A stretch of DNA of 64,000 bases from Paramylibacter kogurei. Lineage in GTDB: Bacteria > Pseudomonadota > Alphaproteobacteria > Rhodobacterales > Rhodobacteraceae. This document shows, piece after piece, positions 25,187 to 34,636 of the stretch (the first letter of the stretch is position 1; the number at the start of each line of letters is the position of its first letter). The stretch is from the NCBI RefSeq assembly GCF_002742285.1, contig NZ_MDGM01000012.1, positions 1,240,001 to 1,304,000 on the forward strand, in the 5' to 3' direction. A model generated the notes under the pieces. It had not been told where the DNA came from. It ran no database searches and saw nothing but the letters and a program-made list of their open reading frames with translations. A program made the translations under genes and the position numbers.

Positions 25187-25546
25187 ATGGCGCTCTACGA
25201 GCATACATTTATTGCGCGACAAGATTTGTCAAATGCGCAAGCCGAAGGTTTGATCGAACACTTCGGCGCAGTTCTGACAGACAACGGCGGCAAGCTGGTT
25301 GAATCAGAATACTGGGGTCTGAAAACAATGGCCTACAAAATCAACAAAAACCGCAAAGGCCACTATGCGTTTTTGAAAACAGATGCACCGTCAACTGCGG
25401 TGAAAGAAATGGAACGCCTGATGTCGCTACATGACGATGTTATGCGTGTGCTGACAATCCGTGTTGATGAACACGAAGAAGGCCCATCTGTTGTTGTACA
25501 AGCTAAATCTGCGCGTGACGAAAAACGTCGCGACCGTGAACGTTAA
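25187..25546 (+). CDS. rpsF: 30S ribosomal protein S6
   Basis: A 119-residue S6 protein that binds S18 on the 30S platform. The start at 25187 (MALYEHTFIARQDLSN) fits the family; the sequence upstream in frame is not conserved and would disrupt the leader structure. The RNA-binding strand YWGLKTMAYKINKNRKGHY is present. The basic/acidic tail after residue 95 (SARDEKRRDRER) is common in alphaproteobacteria. First gene of rpsF-rpsR-rplI. Confidence 0.97.
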   Translation: MALYEHTFIARQDLSNAQAEGLIEHFGAVLTDNGGKLVESEYWGLKTMAYKINKNRKGHYAFLKTDAPSTAVKEMERLMSLHDDVMRVLTIRVDEHEEGPSVVVQAKSARDEKRRDRER

Positions 25547-25562
25547 GAAGGACCTGTAAATC

Positions 25563-25790
25563 ATGGCAAATAAACCATTTTTCCGTCGTCGCAAATCTTG
25601 CCCGTTCACCGGTGAAGGCGCGCCAAAAATCGACTATAAAGATACAAAATTGCTACAACGCTACATCTCTGAGCGTGGCAAAATTGTACCTTCTCGTATC
25701 ACCGCAGTATCTGCAAAAAAACAACGCGAACTTGCCAAGGCAATCAAACGCGCTCGTTTTTTGGCATTGCTGCCATACGCTGTTAAGTAA
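25563..25790 (+). CDS. rpsR: 30S ribosomal protein S18
   Basis: A 75-residue basic S18 protein, partner of S6. It shows the N-terminal [28 protein letters not shown] and the [21 protein letters not shown] core. It lies 16 bases after rpsF with AAGGACC as ribosome site. Confidence 0.98.
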   Translation: MANKPFFRRRKSCPFTGEGAPKIDYKDTKLLQRYISERGKIVPSRITAVSAKKQRELAKAIKRARFLALLPYAVK

Positions 25791-25801
25791 GGGGAAAATC
25801 C

Positions 25802-26428
25802 ATGGATGTTATCCTACTAGAACGCGTTGCTAAGCTGGGTCAAATGGGCGATGTTGTGTCCGTGAAACAAGGTTTCGCACGTAACTATCTGTTGCCACAG
25901 GGCAAAGCCTTGCGCGCATCAGACGCAAACAAAGCACAGTTCGAAGCGCAAAAAGCACAGCTTGAAGCACAGAACCTGGAAACCAAAAAAGAAGCAGAAG
26001 CAATTGCTGCAAAATTGGACGGCGAACAGTTCATCGTGATTCGTTCTGCATCTGATGCTGGCGCGCTTTACGGTTCTGTTTCCAACCGCGATTGCGCAGA
26101 TGCCGCAACCGAGGCTGGTTTCACAGTTGACAAAAAACAAATCATTTTGGCTGCTCCGATCAAAGAATTGGGTCTTCACGAAGTGACTGTTGCTCTGCAC
26201 CCAGAAGTATCTTGTGTGGTGAAACTGAACGTTGCACGCTCTGTTGAAGAAGCAGAATTGCAAGCATCAGGTAAATCAATCCAAGAATTGGCTGCCGAAG
26301 CAGACGCAGAAGCAGATTTCGAAATCGCTGAATTGTTCGACGATATCGGTTCTGCTGCACTGGACGAACTGGAAGAAGCAGTTCCTTCAGAAGAAGCCGA
26401 AGAAAAAAGCGAAGAAGACGAAGCGTAA
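25802..26428 (+). CDS. rplI: 50S ribosomal protein L9
   Basis: A 208-residue bL9. The N-terminal domain ([32 protein letters not shown]) binds 23S rRNA, a long helix (about 45-75) connects it to the C-terminal domain, and a 55-residue extension rich in Ala, Glu and Ser ([18 protein letters not shown] at the end) exceeds the usual 150 residues. Similar acidic tails occur in Rhodobacteraceae L9. It is the last gene of the operon, with a terminator following. Confidence 0.97.
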   Translation: MDVILLERVAKLGQMGDVVSVKQGFARNYLLPQGKALRASDANKAQFEAQKAQLEAQNLETKKEAEAIAAKLDGEQFIVIRSASDAGALYGSVSNRDCADAATEAGFTVDKKQIILAAPIKELGLHEVTVALHPEVSCVVKLNVARSVEEAELQASGKSIQELAAEADAEADFEIAELFDDIGSAALDELEEAVPSEEAEEKSEEDEA

Positions 26429-26453
26429 GCTATCCTCTTTTGCACAAAATCAA

Positions 26454-26481
26454 GGCGCGCGAATTTTCGTGCGCCTTTTTT
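26454..26481 (+). terminator. Intrinsic terminator of the rpsF operon
   Basis: GGCGCGCGAA-TT-TTCGTGCGCC (one mismatch) followed by six T residues, 25 bases after the rplI stop. Confidence 0.88.
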
Positions 26482-26557
26482 ATCGCGATATCGTGAAACT
26501 TTTGTCGGGAAATCTGCGTTACTATATGACTAACGCCACCCCAACAGGAGACACGCC

Positions 26558-27103
26558 ATGAAATTCGCCCCCCTTATCACCACAACAAGTATTGCAATCG
26601 GCCTTGCCATGCCAATCTTTGCCGCTGGTAGCGGCACCCCTGAAAAACCCAAACCAACGCAAACCACCATGGAATGCGAAAAAGGCTTTGTTTGGGATGA
26701 AAAAACCGAAAAATGCGTCGAAATCGAAGAAAGCAACCTGAACGACGATCAAATCTATCAAAATGCACGCGAACTGGCCTATGCCAATCAATATGAAAAC
26801 GCGCTGCGCTTATTGGATATGGCGGCAAACCCACGCGATCCGCGCATTCTCACCTACAAAGGTTATGCCCATCGCAAGGCTGGGCGCGTTGATCTGGCCA
26901 ACACTTACTATACCGCAGCGCTGGAAATTGATCCCACAAATATCACCGCGCGTTCCTATATGGGACAAGGCATGTTGCGCAGTGGTAATACCACTGGTGC
27001 CGTTGATCAATTGATCGAAATCGCAAGCCTTTCTGGCAAAGATAACTGGCCATACCGCGCTCTTGCCAATGCCATTCGCGGCGATTTGACAACGGATTAT
27101 TAA
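26558..27103 (+). CDS. Exported tetratricopeptide repeat protein
   Basis: A 181-residue protein with a cleavable signal peptide (about residues 1-22, SIAIGLAMPIFA), a spacer with two Cys (MECEKGFVWDEKTEKCVEI) that may form a disulfide, and about three TPR units (residues 68-175, e.g. YTAALEIDPTNITARSYMG). It is probably a periplasmic scaffold for protein contacts. CAGGAG lies ahead of the ATG. It is a stand-alone gene after the ribosomal operon; its partner is unknown. Confidence 0.8.
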   Translation: MKFAPLITTTSIAIGLAMPIFAAGSGTPEKPKPTQTTMECEKGFVWDEKTEKCVEIEESNLNDDQIYQNARELAYANQYENALRLLDMAANPRDPRILTYKGYAHRKAGRVDLANTYYTAALEIDPTNITARSYMGQGMLRSGNTTGAVDQLIEIASLSGKDNWPYRALANAIRGDLTTDY

Positions 27104-27169
27104 CCCACACTTGCAATATCTTTCCAACAGGGGCAAAATTTAATCCTGCCTTTGTTGGGAAAGCCGCCC

Positions 27170-27562
27170 ATGAAACCGCCAACCGTCCAAATCGAGCCAA
27201 GCGTGAATGTGCTCGGCGAACCATTAAAACCCTGCTCGCTTGATCCGCTCACGGGTTTTTTCCGCGATGGCTGTTGCAACACAGGGCCACAGGATGCCGG
27301 TCGCCACACGGTGTGCATCCAAGTCACCGCCGAATTTCTCGCCTTTTCAAAACAACACGGCAATGATCTTTCCACGCCGCGCCCTGAATTTGGCTTTGAT
27401 GGTCTTACCCCCGGTGATCGTTGGTGTCTGTGTGCGGATCGCTGGGCACAGGCCGATGCATTTAACGCAGCCCCCCATGTTCTGCTTGAATGCACGCATA
27501 TCAACACTTTGGAAACAATTCCCTTTGCGGTTTTGCGCGCACACGCACTGGATATGAACTAA
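27170..27562 (+). CDS. DUF2237 family protein
   Basis: A 130-residue DUF2237 protein of unknown function. Typical features are NVLGEPLKPCSLDPLTGF, RDGCCNTGPQDAGRHTVC, GNDLSTPRPEFGFDGL and GDRWCLCADRW, with many conserved Cys, suggesting metal or redox chemistry. The ATG at 27170 is taken as start since GGGA precedes it; a TTG six codons upstream is possible. The family is widespread and uncharacterised. Confidence 0.9.
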   Translation: MKPPTVQIEPSVNVLGEPLKPCSLDPLTGFFRDGCCNTGPQDAGRHTVCIQVTAEFLAFSKQHGNDLSTPRPEFGFDGLTPGDRWCLCADRWAQADAFNAAPHVLLECTHINTLETIPFAVLRAHALDMN

Positions 27563-27732
27563 CACCCCAACTCCAAATGTTCTAAATATCCAAAAAAAAC
27601 CACACTTCCGCAAACGGCCAAGTTTCGTTTTTCCCGAATGTCGCTGTATTTCCCCCAAAGCATAAAAATCTTTGCTGACAGAATCTAATTTCCCTGCCAA
27701 CATTTCTTATAAACACGGCTCAGGAGACAGCG

Positions 27733-29106
27733 ATGGATTATCTACAAACAAACGACATTCAGGATATCGTTGAACAAGAACGCGTAAATGTGTGGCATCA
27801 CCTTAGCCAACATAAGCAATATGAAACATCTGATCCGCGCATCATCGTCGAAGGCAAAGGCATGCGCGTCTGGGATCAAAACGGTAAAGAACACCTTGAT
27901 GCAGTATCAGGTGGCGTTTGGACCGTGAATGTTGGTTATGGGCGCGAAAGCATTGCCAATGCGGTGCGTGACCAATTGGTCAAAATGAACTATTTCGCAG
28001 GCTCTGCGGGATCGATCCCGGGGTCCATTTTCTCTGAAATGCTGTTGTCAAAAATGCCCGGCCTGTCGCGGGTGTATTACGCAAATTCTGGGTCAGAGGC
28101 GAATGAAAAAGTGTACAAAATGGTGCGCCAGATCAGCCATAAACACCACGGCGGCAAAAAATCCAAAATCTTGTATCGCGAACGCGATTATCATGGCACC
28201 ACAATTGCCAACCTGTCCGCTGGTGGGCAAGAGGAACGCAATGCACAATACGGGCCGTTTACACCTGGCTTTGTCATGGTGCCACATTGTTTGGAATACC
28301 GCCGTCAAACACCCGATGGCGATTATGGCAAATATTGCGTTGATCAAATCGAGGCCGTGATCCTGCGCGAGGGTGCCGATACAATTGGTGCGATGGTTTT
28401 GGAACCCGTGACCGCTGGTGGCGGTGTCATCACCCCACCCGAAGGTTACTGGGAAGGCGTGCAAGCCTTGTGCAAAAAATACGATATCTTGTTGCATATC
28501 GACGAAGTCGTTTGTGGCGTTGGGCGCACGGGCACATGGTTTGGTTATCAACAGTATGGCATCAAACCCGATTTCGTGACCATGGCCAAAGGTGTTGCAT
28601 CAGGCTACGCCGCGATTTCATGCGCGGTCACTACCGAGGCTGTTTTTGACATGTTCAAAGACGACACAGATCCGCTTAGCTATTTTCGCGATATCTCCAC
28701 CTTTGGTGGCTGTACTGCGGGGCCAGCAGCTGCGATTGAAAACATGAAAATCATCGAGGCCGAAGGCCTGTTGGACAACACTACCCAGATGGGTGAATAT
28801 CTGATGGGCAAGCTGTCTGAATTACAAGACAAACACGCCGTCATCGGTGATGTTCGTGGCAAAGGTTTGTTTGTGGGCGCAGAACTTGTTTCCGATCGTG
28901 AAAGCCGTGCACCCGTTGATGAAAAACTGGTTCAGGCCGTTGTGGGTAATTGTATGCAACAAGGCGTGATCATTGGCGCAACCAACCGTTCGGTTCCTGG
29001 TTTTAACAACACGCTTTGCCTATCGCCTGCGCTGATTTCCACGCGTGATGATTTGGATCAGGTGTGCGATGCGATTGATAACGCTCTCACATCTGTATTT
29101 GCCTAA
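27733..29106 (+). CDS. tpa: Taurine-pyruvate aminotransferase
   Basis: A 457-residue class III PLP aminotransferase. It closely matches roseobacter Tpa, which moves the amino group of taurine to pyruvate, giving sulfoacetaldehyde and alanine. PLP Lys286 lies in TMAKGVASGY, with Asp257 (LHIDEVVCG) contacting the pyridine ring and the NSGSEANE phosphate-binding region. CAGGAGAC is the ribosome site. No xsc, tauR or taurine transporter is adjacent, so the exact amine substrate is less certain than the family. Bounded downstream by a strong terminator. Confidence 0.85.
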   Translation: MDYLQTNDIQDIVEQERVNVWHHLSQHKQYETSDPRIIVEGKGMRVWDQNGKEHLDAVSGGVWTVNVGYGRESIANAVRDQLVKMNYFAGSAGSIPGSIFSEMLLSKMPGLSRVYYANSGSEANEKVYKMVRQISHKHHGGKKSKILYRERDYHGTTIANLSAGGQEERNAQYGPFTPGFVMVPHCLEYRRQTPDGDYGKYCVDQIEAVILREGADTIGAMVLEPVTAGGGVITPPEGYWEGVQALCKKYDILLHIDEVVCGVGRTGTWFGYQQYGIKPDFVTMAKGVASGYAAISCAVTTEAVFDMFKDDTDPLSYFRDISTFGGCTAGPAAAIENMKIIEAEGLLDNTTQMGEYLMGKLSELQDKHAVIGDVRGKGLFVGAELVSDRESRAPVDEKLVQAVVGNCMQQGVIIGATNRSVPGFNNTLCLSPALISTRDDLDQVCDAIDNALTSVFA

Positions 29107-29148
29107 TATAAAGGTGCACCGCCGCAATTTCGCGGCATTGTATATCGT

Positions 29149-29178
29149 GTAAAAGGGTCCCATTCGGGACCCTTTTAC
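29149..29178. terminator. Terminator after tpa
   Basis: A perfect 13-bp inverted repeat (GTAAAAGGGTCCC with GGGACCCTTTTAC, loop ATTC). The T-rich end of the stem and symmetry suggest action in both directions, but only plus-strand genes flank it. Confidence 0.85.
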
Positions 29179-29250
29179 AATTTCATAACCGACATTTTGC
29201 AATAGACGCCTTGATTTACGCGAGCTAGGCTCGTGAAAAAGGGGAATTTT

Positions 29251-31980
29251 ATGGTTGGTACAATAATACTAATCGTTGCAATCATTTATCTGTTTGTATC
29301 GACGTCAAAAAAATTCAAACACCTACAATCTCAGATCGAACAATTACAAAGCCAGATTTGGGAACGTGATAACGCAGAGCCAAACAAAACCCGCCCCCCC
29401 GTTTTATCACCCAAGGCCGCAGCGGCGGCGGCAACCGCCGATCCTGTTGTCACTAAATCCCCACCCAAGGCGAAAAAGGGCAAAACACTACCAATTGTAA
29501 ATGCACCCGAGCAAGCCTCACCAAAACCCGCAACAGCGGCACCAATCGTAAAAACACCCCCTCCGCCCAAAACACCTGATTTCACCGATCGTTTGGCGGC
29601 CAATTTTCAGGCCAATTGGGTGATCTGGCTGGCGGCGTTATCATTGGCATTTGGTGGTATTTTTATCGTCCAATACGGTATTGAAAACGGATATCTTGGC
29701 CCTGTTGCGCGTGTTATTGGTGCGCTTGCCTTTGGTGTTGCGTTAATCATTGGCGCCGAATGGGTGCGCCGCCATGCCCGCGAAGGCGAAGATGGCTGGT
29801 TTTCCGTCCCCGTGGCATTGGCCGCAGGTGGCGTTGCATCCCTGTTCGCAGGTGTTGTTTCGGCCCATACACTCTATAACCTGACCAGCCCATTGATCGG
29901 GTTCATATCAATGGCGGCGGTCGCGTGGATCGCCATGTTGGGCGGCATCATTTATGGCCCCGTGTTGGCGGTGATTGGTATCCTTGGTGCGTTTTTCTCG
30001 CCCATGTTGGTGAGCGCACCGGAAACCAGCCCGATGATGTATTTATATTTCCTGCTTGTTCTTGGGGCGTCATTATTTGTGGAACGCACGCAACGCTGGA
30101 TTTGGCTGTCCGCACTTGCCATCGCAGCGGCGTTATTTTGGGGTTATGCATTGCATCTGTCATTGCCCAATGATGCGGTTGCATCGCTTTATTTTGCCGC
30201 GATTGCGGTGATGGCGGCAACGATCCCTGCCTTTGGTGCGCCACCAAAATGGGAATCGACGCGCTGGGTCGATGTGAAATCAATTGTCGAAGTATCGCAT
30301 CAATACCCTACGATTTTGGCCGTGGTGACGGGTGGTATTGCAGGGCTTGCGATCAATTGGGCCAATACCATGTCGCTGGATCATTGGCAGGTTGGCGTGA
30401 TTGCATTGTTGATCCTGACCGCACTTGCGATATTTGCAACAAAACGCGCACAGAATTTGGATCAGCTTGCGGGGATTTTCGGGCTTGGCCTTGTTGGGTC
30501 GGTGGGTGCGATTGGGCATATTCCAGGATCTGATCTGACGTATATGTACGGCGCGGATTACCACGCCGCCATTCGCGATTATTTTCCCTTTGCCACGCTT
30601 TCGGTTTTGGGCAGCATGGCATTGTTTTTCGCCGCATCTTATTGGCGCACAAACGGATCTGTGCGCCCGTTTTATTGGAACCTGTTGACGGCGACGCTCC
30701 CGCTACTCGGCTTTGCATTTTTATATGAAAAATGGTCGCCCGCAGGGGTATTGAATGATGGCAATTGGACGGCGCTTTCATTGGGGTTGGCGGCATATTT
30801 GGGCGCGATGAGCTGGCTTAATATGCGGATCAAGGATAATGTGCCCAGCACCGATATTTTGGGCAATGCGGCATTGCTCGCACTTGGATATACCGCGCTG
30901 ATCACGCTGGGTGGTGAAATCCAAACCATCGCCTTTGCAGCATTATCCGCCCTTGCGTTATTGTTCACCACGCGATTTGGCTTTTTCTTTAGCAAATTCA
31001 CATCCCTTGCATTTGCCGCGATCACCATGGGGCAATTGGTGGTTCAACCCGGATTATTCTGGGCGATGATTGGGCCCTTGGGACAGGTGATATTCCTGTT
31101 CGCCGCCGTGGTTGCGGTATTTGCAGGTGCATTTTTTCATGCCACGAAACACAAACTTGGCAGCGAAATCACCCAATTTGAAACCGCAGGCATTGCCGTA
31201 TTGGCGATCTTGGTTTGTATCCTGATCGGGCGCAGTGTCAGCGGGCAAAGTGAAGGAATGGTGATCCTTGGCCTGTTTGCCAGTGTTGGCTTGATCCTTG
31301 CACTTGTGCAATTTCGCCGCGCTCAAATGGCAGACAGCTTTGTGCGGTTTCGCAAAATCTTGGGCTATGCCTATCTGCTGGCAGGTGGGGTTGCGTTGTT
31401 CTTGTCGCTGACGGTGTTTTCGCCCCTTGGGCATCATTTTCTGTCGCGTTCCTTGGTCACGGGTATTTTCCCGATTGATACGGTTACCGTGGCCTATGCC
31501 CTGCCCGCGTTGATTTTGATTGCGCATCGCTTTGTAAAACAAATCCCCAGCCTTTTACCCCGCTGGTTGGAAATCCCAATTGTGGCTGCCTTGTTCACAT
31601 GGGTGGCGATTTTGGAAATTCGCCGTTTCTGGCATGGGCCAGACATCAGCGCGAGTGAAATTTTGAAACCTGAAATGTACAGCTATACCGCCGCGATGTT
31701 GATTGCGACCGTTGTGGTGTTCACATGGTCAATCATTCGCCATGATAAAATATTGCGCAAAATCGGCCTAGGGCTAGCAGGTTTGACCGCGTTGAAAGTG
31801 TTCTTGGCCGATACATCAGGATTAGAAGGATTGGGTCGCGCCACGTCATTCATCGGGCTGGGTCTGACATTGGCGGGGATTGCGTGGCTGCATCAACGTT
31901 TTGCCGTGCATGATGATGTGGTCGCAATTGATGACGCGCCACAGGTTGATCCAGATTACGATCCCGAAGCGGAGGCGTAA
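29251..31980 (+). CDS. DUF2339 large membrane protein
   Basis: A 909-residue integral membrane protein. After one N-terminal membrane helix come a short coiled coil (FKHLQSQIEQLQSQIW) and a Pro/Ala/Lys-rich linker (about residues 40-110). The remainder carries some 20 or more hydrophobic segments, as in the DUF2339 family. Function is unknown; envelope roles have been proposed for relatives. The ATG at 29251 is favoured by AGGGGAA eight bases upstream; the GTG at 29233 is an alternative. The C-terminus is acidic (DPDYDPEAEA). It is a single-gene unit with its own terminator. Confidence 0.88.
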   Translation: MVGTIILIVAIIYLFVSTSKKFKHLQSQIEQLQSQIWERDNAEPNKTRPPVLSPKAAAAAATADPVVTKSPPKAKKGKTLPIVNAPEQASPKPATAAPIVKTPPPPKTPDFTDRLAANFQANWVIWLAALSLAFGGIFIVQYGIENGYLGPVARVIGALAFGVALIIGAEWVRRHAREGEDGWFSVPVALAAGGVASLFAGVVSAHTLYNLTSPLIGFISMAAVAWIAMLGGIIYGPVLAVIGILGAFFSPMLVSAPETSPMMYLYFLLVLGASLFVERTQRWIWLSALAIAAALFWGYALHLSLPNDAVASLYFAAIAVMAATIPAFGAPPKWESTRWVDVKSIVEVSHQYPTILAVVTGGIAGLAINWANTMSLDHWQVGVIALLILTALAIFATKRAQNLDQLAGIFGLGLVGSVGAIGHIPGSDLTYMYGADYHAAIRDYFPFATLSVLGSMALFFAASYWRTNGSVRPFYWNLLTATLPLLGFAFLYEKWSPAGVLNDGNWTALSLGLAAYLGAMSWLNMRIKDNVPSTDILGNAALLALGYTALITLGGEIQTIAFAALSALALLFTTRFGFFFSKFTSLAFAAITMGQLVVQPGLFWAMIGPLGQVIFLFAAVVAVFAGAFFHATKHKLGSEITQFETAGIAVLAILVCILIGRSVSGQSEGMVILGLFASVGLILALVQFRRAQMADSFVRFRKILGYAYLLAGGVALFLSLTVFSPLGHHFLSRSLVTGIFPIDTVTVAYALPALILIAHRFVKQIPSLLPRWLEIPIVAALFTWVAILEIRRFWHGPDISASEILKPEMYSYTAAMLIATVVVFTWSIIRHDKILRKIGLGLAGLTALKVFLADTSGLEGLGRATSFIGLGLTLAGIAWLHQRFAVHDDVVAIDDAPQVDPDYDPEAEA

Positions 31981-31990
31981 AACCAAAAAA

Positions 31991-32016
31991 CGCCCCGCAA
32001 TCGCGGAGCGTTTTTT
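31991..32016 (+). terminator. Terminator after DUF2339 gene
   Basis: Stem CGCCCCGC with GCGGAGCG (one mismatch) around AATC, followed by six T residues, ten bases after the stop codon. Confidence 0.85.
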
Positions 32017-32022
32017 GTGGTG

Positions 32023-32107
32023 TGGTACCCGAGGCCGGACTCGAACCGGCACACCTTGCGGCGGGGGATTTTGAATCCCCTGCGTCTACCAATTCCGCCA
32101 CTCGGGC
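32023..32107 (-). tRNA. tRNA-Leu (anticodon CAA)
   Basis: An 85-base minus-strand tRNA. The acceptor stem GCCCGAG pairs with CTCGGGT, followed by encoded ACCA. The D arm has AATTGGTAGACGC; the anticodon stem GGGGA/TCCCC encloses TTCAAAA with CAA at positions 34-36; a long variable arm (GCCGCAAGGTGT region) marks a class II tRNA; the T arm is CCGGTTCGAGTCCGG. It reads UUG leucine codons. Confidence 0.96.
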
Positions 32108-32235
32108 CAATGCAGTGATTTGAAATCAAACCAGTGCAGCGTAGTACACGAGGGGTGATTTAGCCAAGACAGCATCTGTCGTCAACGGCAATTCTACATT
32201 CTTGTTACACAAAATGCATTTTTATTTGCGCACCC

Positions 32236-33087
32236 TTACAATGGCTGACCATTGAACGTATCGCATTGATCGAGACGCGGGTTTTGATAGCCCTTTGCGA
32301 ACCAACGTTGGCGTTGTTCGGATGTGCCATGCGTGAATGTATGTGGCATGGGGCGCCGCCCTGCATTTCGTTGAATCATATCATCACCGATTTGGCGCGC
32401 AGCGTTGATCGCCTCTTGAATATCGCCCTCTTCCAGCGTTCCCAATTTTTCGGACACGTAACGCGCCCAAATGCCAGAAAAACAATCCGCTTGTAATTCG
32501 ATCATGACCGATACGCGGTTTGATTCCACCTTGCTCATGCGTTGGCGAGCGGCGTTTGCTTGTGGCAGAATGCCCAATTCGTTTTGCACGTGATGCGCAA
32601 CCTCATGCGCCACAACATAAGCAGCGGCAAAATCACCCTTGGCACCCATTTGGCGTTCCATCGTGGTGAAAAAATCCGTGTCCAAATATACCTTGCGATC
32701 AGCGGGGCAATAAAACGGGCCAGTTGCGCCCGATGCATTGCCGCATGGTGATTGTGTCACGCCCTTGAACAACACCAATGTTGCAGGATTGTATTTGCGG
32801 TTTGCCTCGCGTGGCAGGATGCTGGCCCAGACCTGTTCTGTATCGGCCAATGTGACGGACACGAATTCGCCCGCGGCCTTGTCCTCTGCGGTTAATTCGG
32901 TGCTGGTGCTGGTGGCCTGCCCCGGTACGCCACCGCTATTCATCAATGATGACACATCAACGCCAAGGAAATACCCAATCGCCAAAACGGCCAAAACACC
33001 AAAGATGCCCATGCCCCCTGCCTGTGCAGTCCGTCGCCCGCGACGATCTTCGATATTGCGACTTCCTTGTCTGCCACGCCATTTCAT
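32236..33087 (-). CDS. Neutral zinc metallopeptidase, YpfJ family
   Basis: A 283-residue putative membrane-bound zinc protease. One N-terminal membrane anchor (about residues 27-44) follows a basic cytoplasmic tail, then a linker, and a catalytic domain with HEVAHH (161-166) and a downstream Glu-bearing helix (MIELQADCFSGIWAR). The C-terminal FTHGTSEQRQRWFAKGY is typical of the family (PF04228). Substrate unknown. It stands alone, transcribed towards tRNA-Leu. Confidence 0.92.
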   Translation of the reverse strand: MKWRGRQGSRNIEDRRGRRTAQAGGMGIFGVLAVLAIGYFLGVDVSSLMNSGGVPGQATSTSTELTAEDKAAGEFVSVTLADTEQVWASILPREANRKYNPATLVLFKGVTQSPCGNASGATGPFYCPADRKVYLDTDFFTTMERQMGAKGDFAAAYVVAHEVAHHVQNELGILPQANAARQRMSKVESNRVSVMIELQADCFSGIWARYVSEKLGTLEEGDIQEAINAARQIGDDMIQRNAGRRPMPHTFTHGTSEQRQRWFAKGYQNPRLDQCDTFNGQPL

Positions 33088-33218
33088 TGATCTATTCCTT
33101 TAATCTGTTTGCCCAGTATAAATAGAGACCACACCGCCAACGTGCAAGGTTATTGCAATCCTTGACCCAAGCGTAAATCCATGTTCGATGGGGCAAACGA
33201 TTCAAATAGGCCATTTAT

Positions 33219-33797
33219 ATGTTACGAAAATTATACGACTGGACGCTATCTTTTGCCGATAGCCCATATTCATTGTGGATATTGGCAGCGATTTCATTTG
33301 TCGAAAGCTCGGTATTTCCGATCCCACCGCATGTTTTAATGATCCCTTTGATTATCGCACAGCCCCATCGTGCATTTCTGTTCGCCGCCGTGGCCACGAT
33401 CGCCAGCGTCGCAGGGGGTGCATTGGGTTATTATATCGGCGCGGAATTATTCGATTCCATCGGCCGCCCTGTTTTGGATTTTTATCACAAGGCCGATGCG
33501 TTTGATGCATTCGCAGCCCGTTTCAATGAACAAGGTCACTGGGCCGTTTTGGCCGCAGGCGTCACACCATTTCCATATAAGGTCATCACCATCACATCAG
33601 GTGCAACGGGATTGCCCTTTGCCAGTTTTATGTTCTGGTCATTGATCGCGCGCAGCATCATATTTTTCGTGATCGCGGGATTGTTATGGAAATTTGGCGC
33701 ACCCATACGGGATTTCATTGAAAAACGTCTGCCACTGATGTTTACCCTGTTTATCATTGCCTTGATTGGCGGGTTTTATGTGGTGAAATATTTATGA
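33219..33797 (+). CDS. YqaA/DedA-type membrane protein
   Basis: A 192-residue inner-membrane protein with a VTT (SNARE-associated) domain: ESSVFPIPPHVLMIPLIIAQ, then GGALGYYIG and the reentrant VTPFPYKVITITSGATGLPF with its conserved Pro and Gly. Members are thought to move lipids or keep membrane potential. It overlaps dsbB by four bases, so the two are translationally coupled. Confidence 0.9.
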   Translation: MLRKLYDWTLSFADSPYSLWILAAISFVESSVFPIPPHVLMIPLIIAQPHRAFLFAAVATIASVAGGALGYYIGAELFDSIGRPVLDFYHKADAFDAFAARFNEQGHWAVLAAGVTPFPYKVITITSGATGLPFASFMFWSLIARSIIFFVIAGLLWKFGAPIRDFIEKRLPLMFTLFIIALIGGFYVVKYL

Positions 33798-34249
33798 CCA
33801 AACAACAGCTTGTTTTGATTGCAACACTTGGTTCTGTCGCCTTGTTGGGGGGCGCATTGGCGTTTCAATATCTGGGTGGATTGCCACCGTGCAAAATGTG
33901 TTACTGGCAACGCTGGCCGCATCTGATCGCGATTGCATTTGGCGCATTGGCATTGTTCACCCGCAAACAGTTATTCGCCATTGGCGGACTGCTCGCCGCC
34001 GCCACGACCAGCGGCATTGGATTTTACCACGCTGGCGTTGAACAAAAATGGTGGCAAGGGCCAACAACCTGTACATCCTCATCGAACGCAGGGTTAAGCA
34101 GTACCGAGCTTTTGGATAAAATCATGAATGCACCATTGGTGCGCTGTGATGAAATCCCTTGGGATTTATTCGGGATTAGCATGGCCGGTTGGAATGGGAT
34201 CATCAGCCTCGGTATCGTTGTCATCTGGGCGGCTGCGCTGCGTCGCTAG
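33794..34249 (+). CDS. dsbB: Disulfide bond formation protein B
   Basis: A 151-residue quinone reductase that reoxidises DsbA. It has four membrane helices and the two Cys pairs: Cys33-Cys36 in PPCKMCYWQRWPH and Cys93 with Cys118 (TTCTSS, VRCDEIPWDLFG). The start overlaps the YqaA-type gene. The last 84 bases overlap a convergent gene on the other strand. Confidence 0.95.
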   Translation: MTKQQLVLIATLGSVALLGGALAFQYLGGLPPCKMCYWQRWPHLIAIAFGALALFTRKQLFAIGGLLAAATTSGIGFYHAGVEQKWWQGPTTCTSSSNAGLSSTELLDKIMNAPLVRCDEIPWDLFGISMAGWNGIISLGIVVIWAAALRR

Positions 34250-34600
34250 TTTTTTAACCTGATTTATTGCCTGATCAACACGCCCCGATATATCGGGTGA
34301 CATTACATCAATCGCTTGCGGTAATTTATTGATATGTATGGGGTTTACGGCCTGTGCAATTCCTGATGCCATCGGTGTACTTACCACGTTTTTTCCGATC
34401 AATTCTTGCAAAACACCCGCTGCGGTTTGTGCGTCAACTTTCAGGTGGCGCATTAAAAACGGGATCGAACACTGGCTATGTGCACGAGCCAGCATTGCGG
34501 CCTTGCTCAGATGTGGTGATGGCAGCGCAACCGCGCCCAATGGCATGGAAGCTGCGCCAAATAACGCTCCAAGGCTTGTGGTGAATTCACGTCTGTTCAT
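34166..34600 (-). CDS. Tat-exported hypothetical protein
   Basis: A 144-residue protein with a twin-arginine signal (MNRREFTTSLGALFGAASMP, cleavage probably after AVA near residue 25). The rest is a helical domain (SKAAMLARAHSQCSIPFLMR, then DAQTAAGVLQELIGKN) followed by a charged tail. It does not resemble a known enzyme to me. Its 3' end overlaps dsbB convergently by 84 bases, within the low-complexity tail, so the final residues may be poorly constrained. It seems real because of the Tat signal. Confidence 0.7.
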   Translation of the reverse strand: MNRREFTTSLGALFGAASMPLGAVALPSPHLSKAAMLARAHSQCSIPFLMRHLKVDAQTAAGVLQELIGKNVVSTPMASGIAQAVNPIHINKLPQAIDVMSPDISGRVDQAINQVKKLATQRSRPDDNDTEADDPIPTGHANPE

Positions 34601-34636
34601 GCGCTTAACATAGGCATGTTCGGGTGAAATTCAAAC

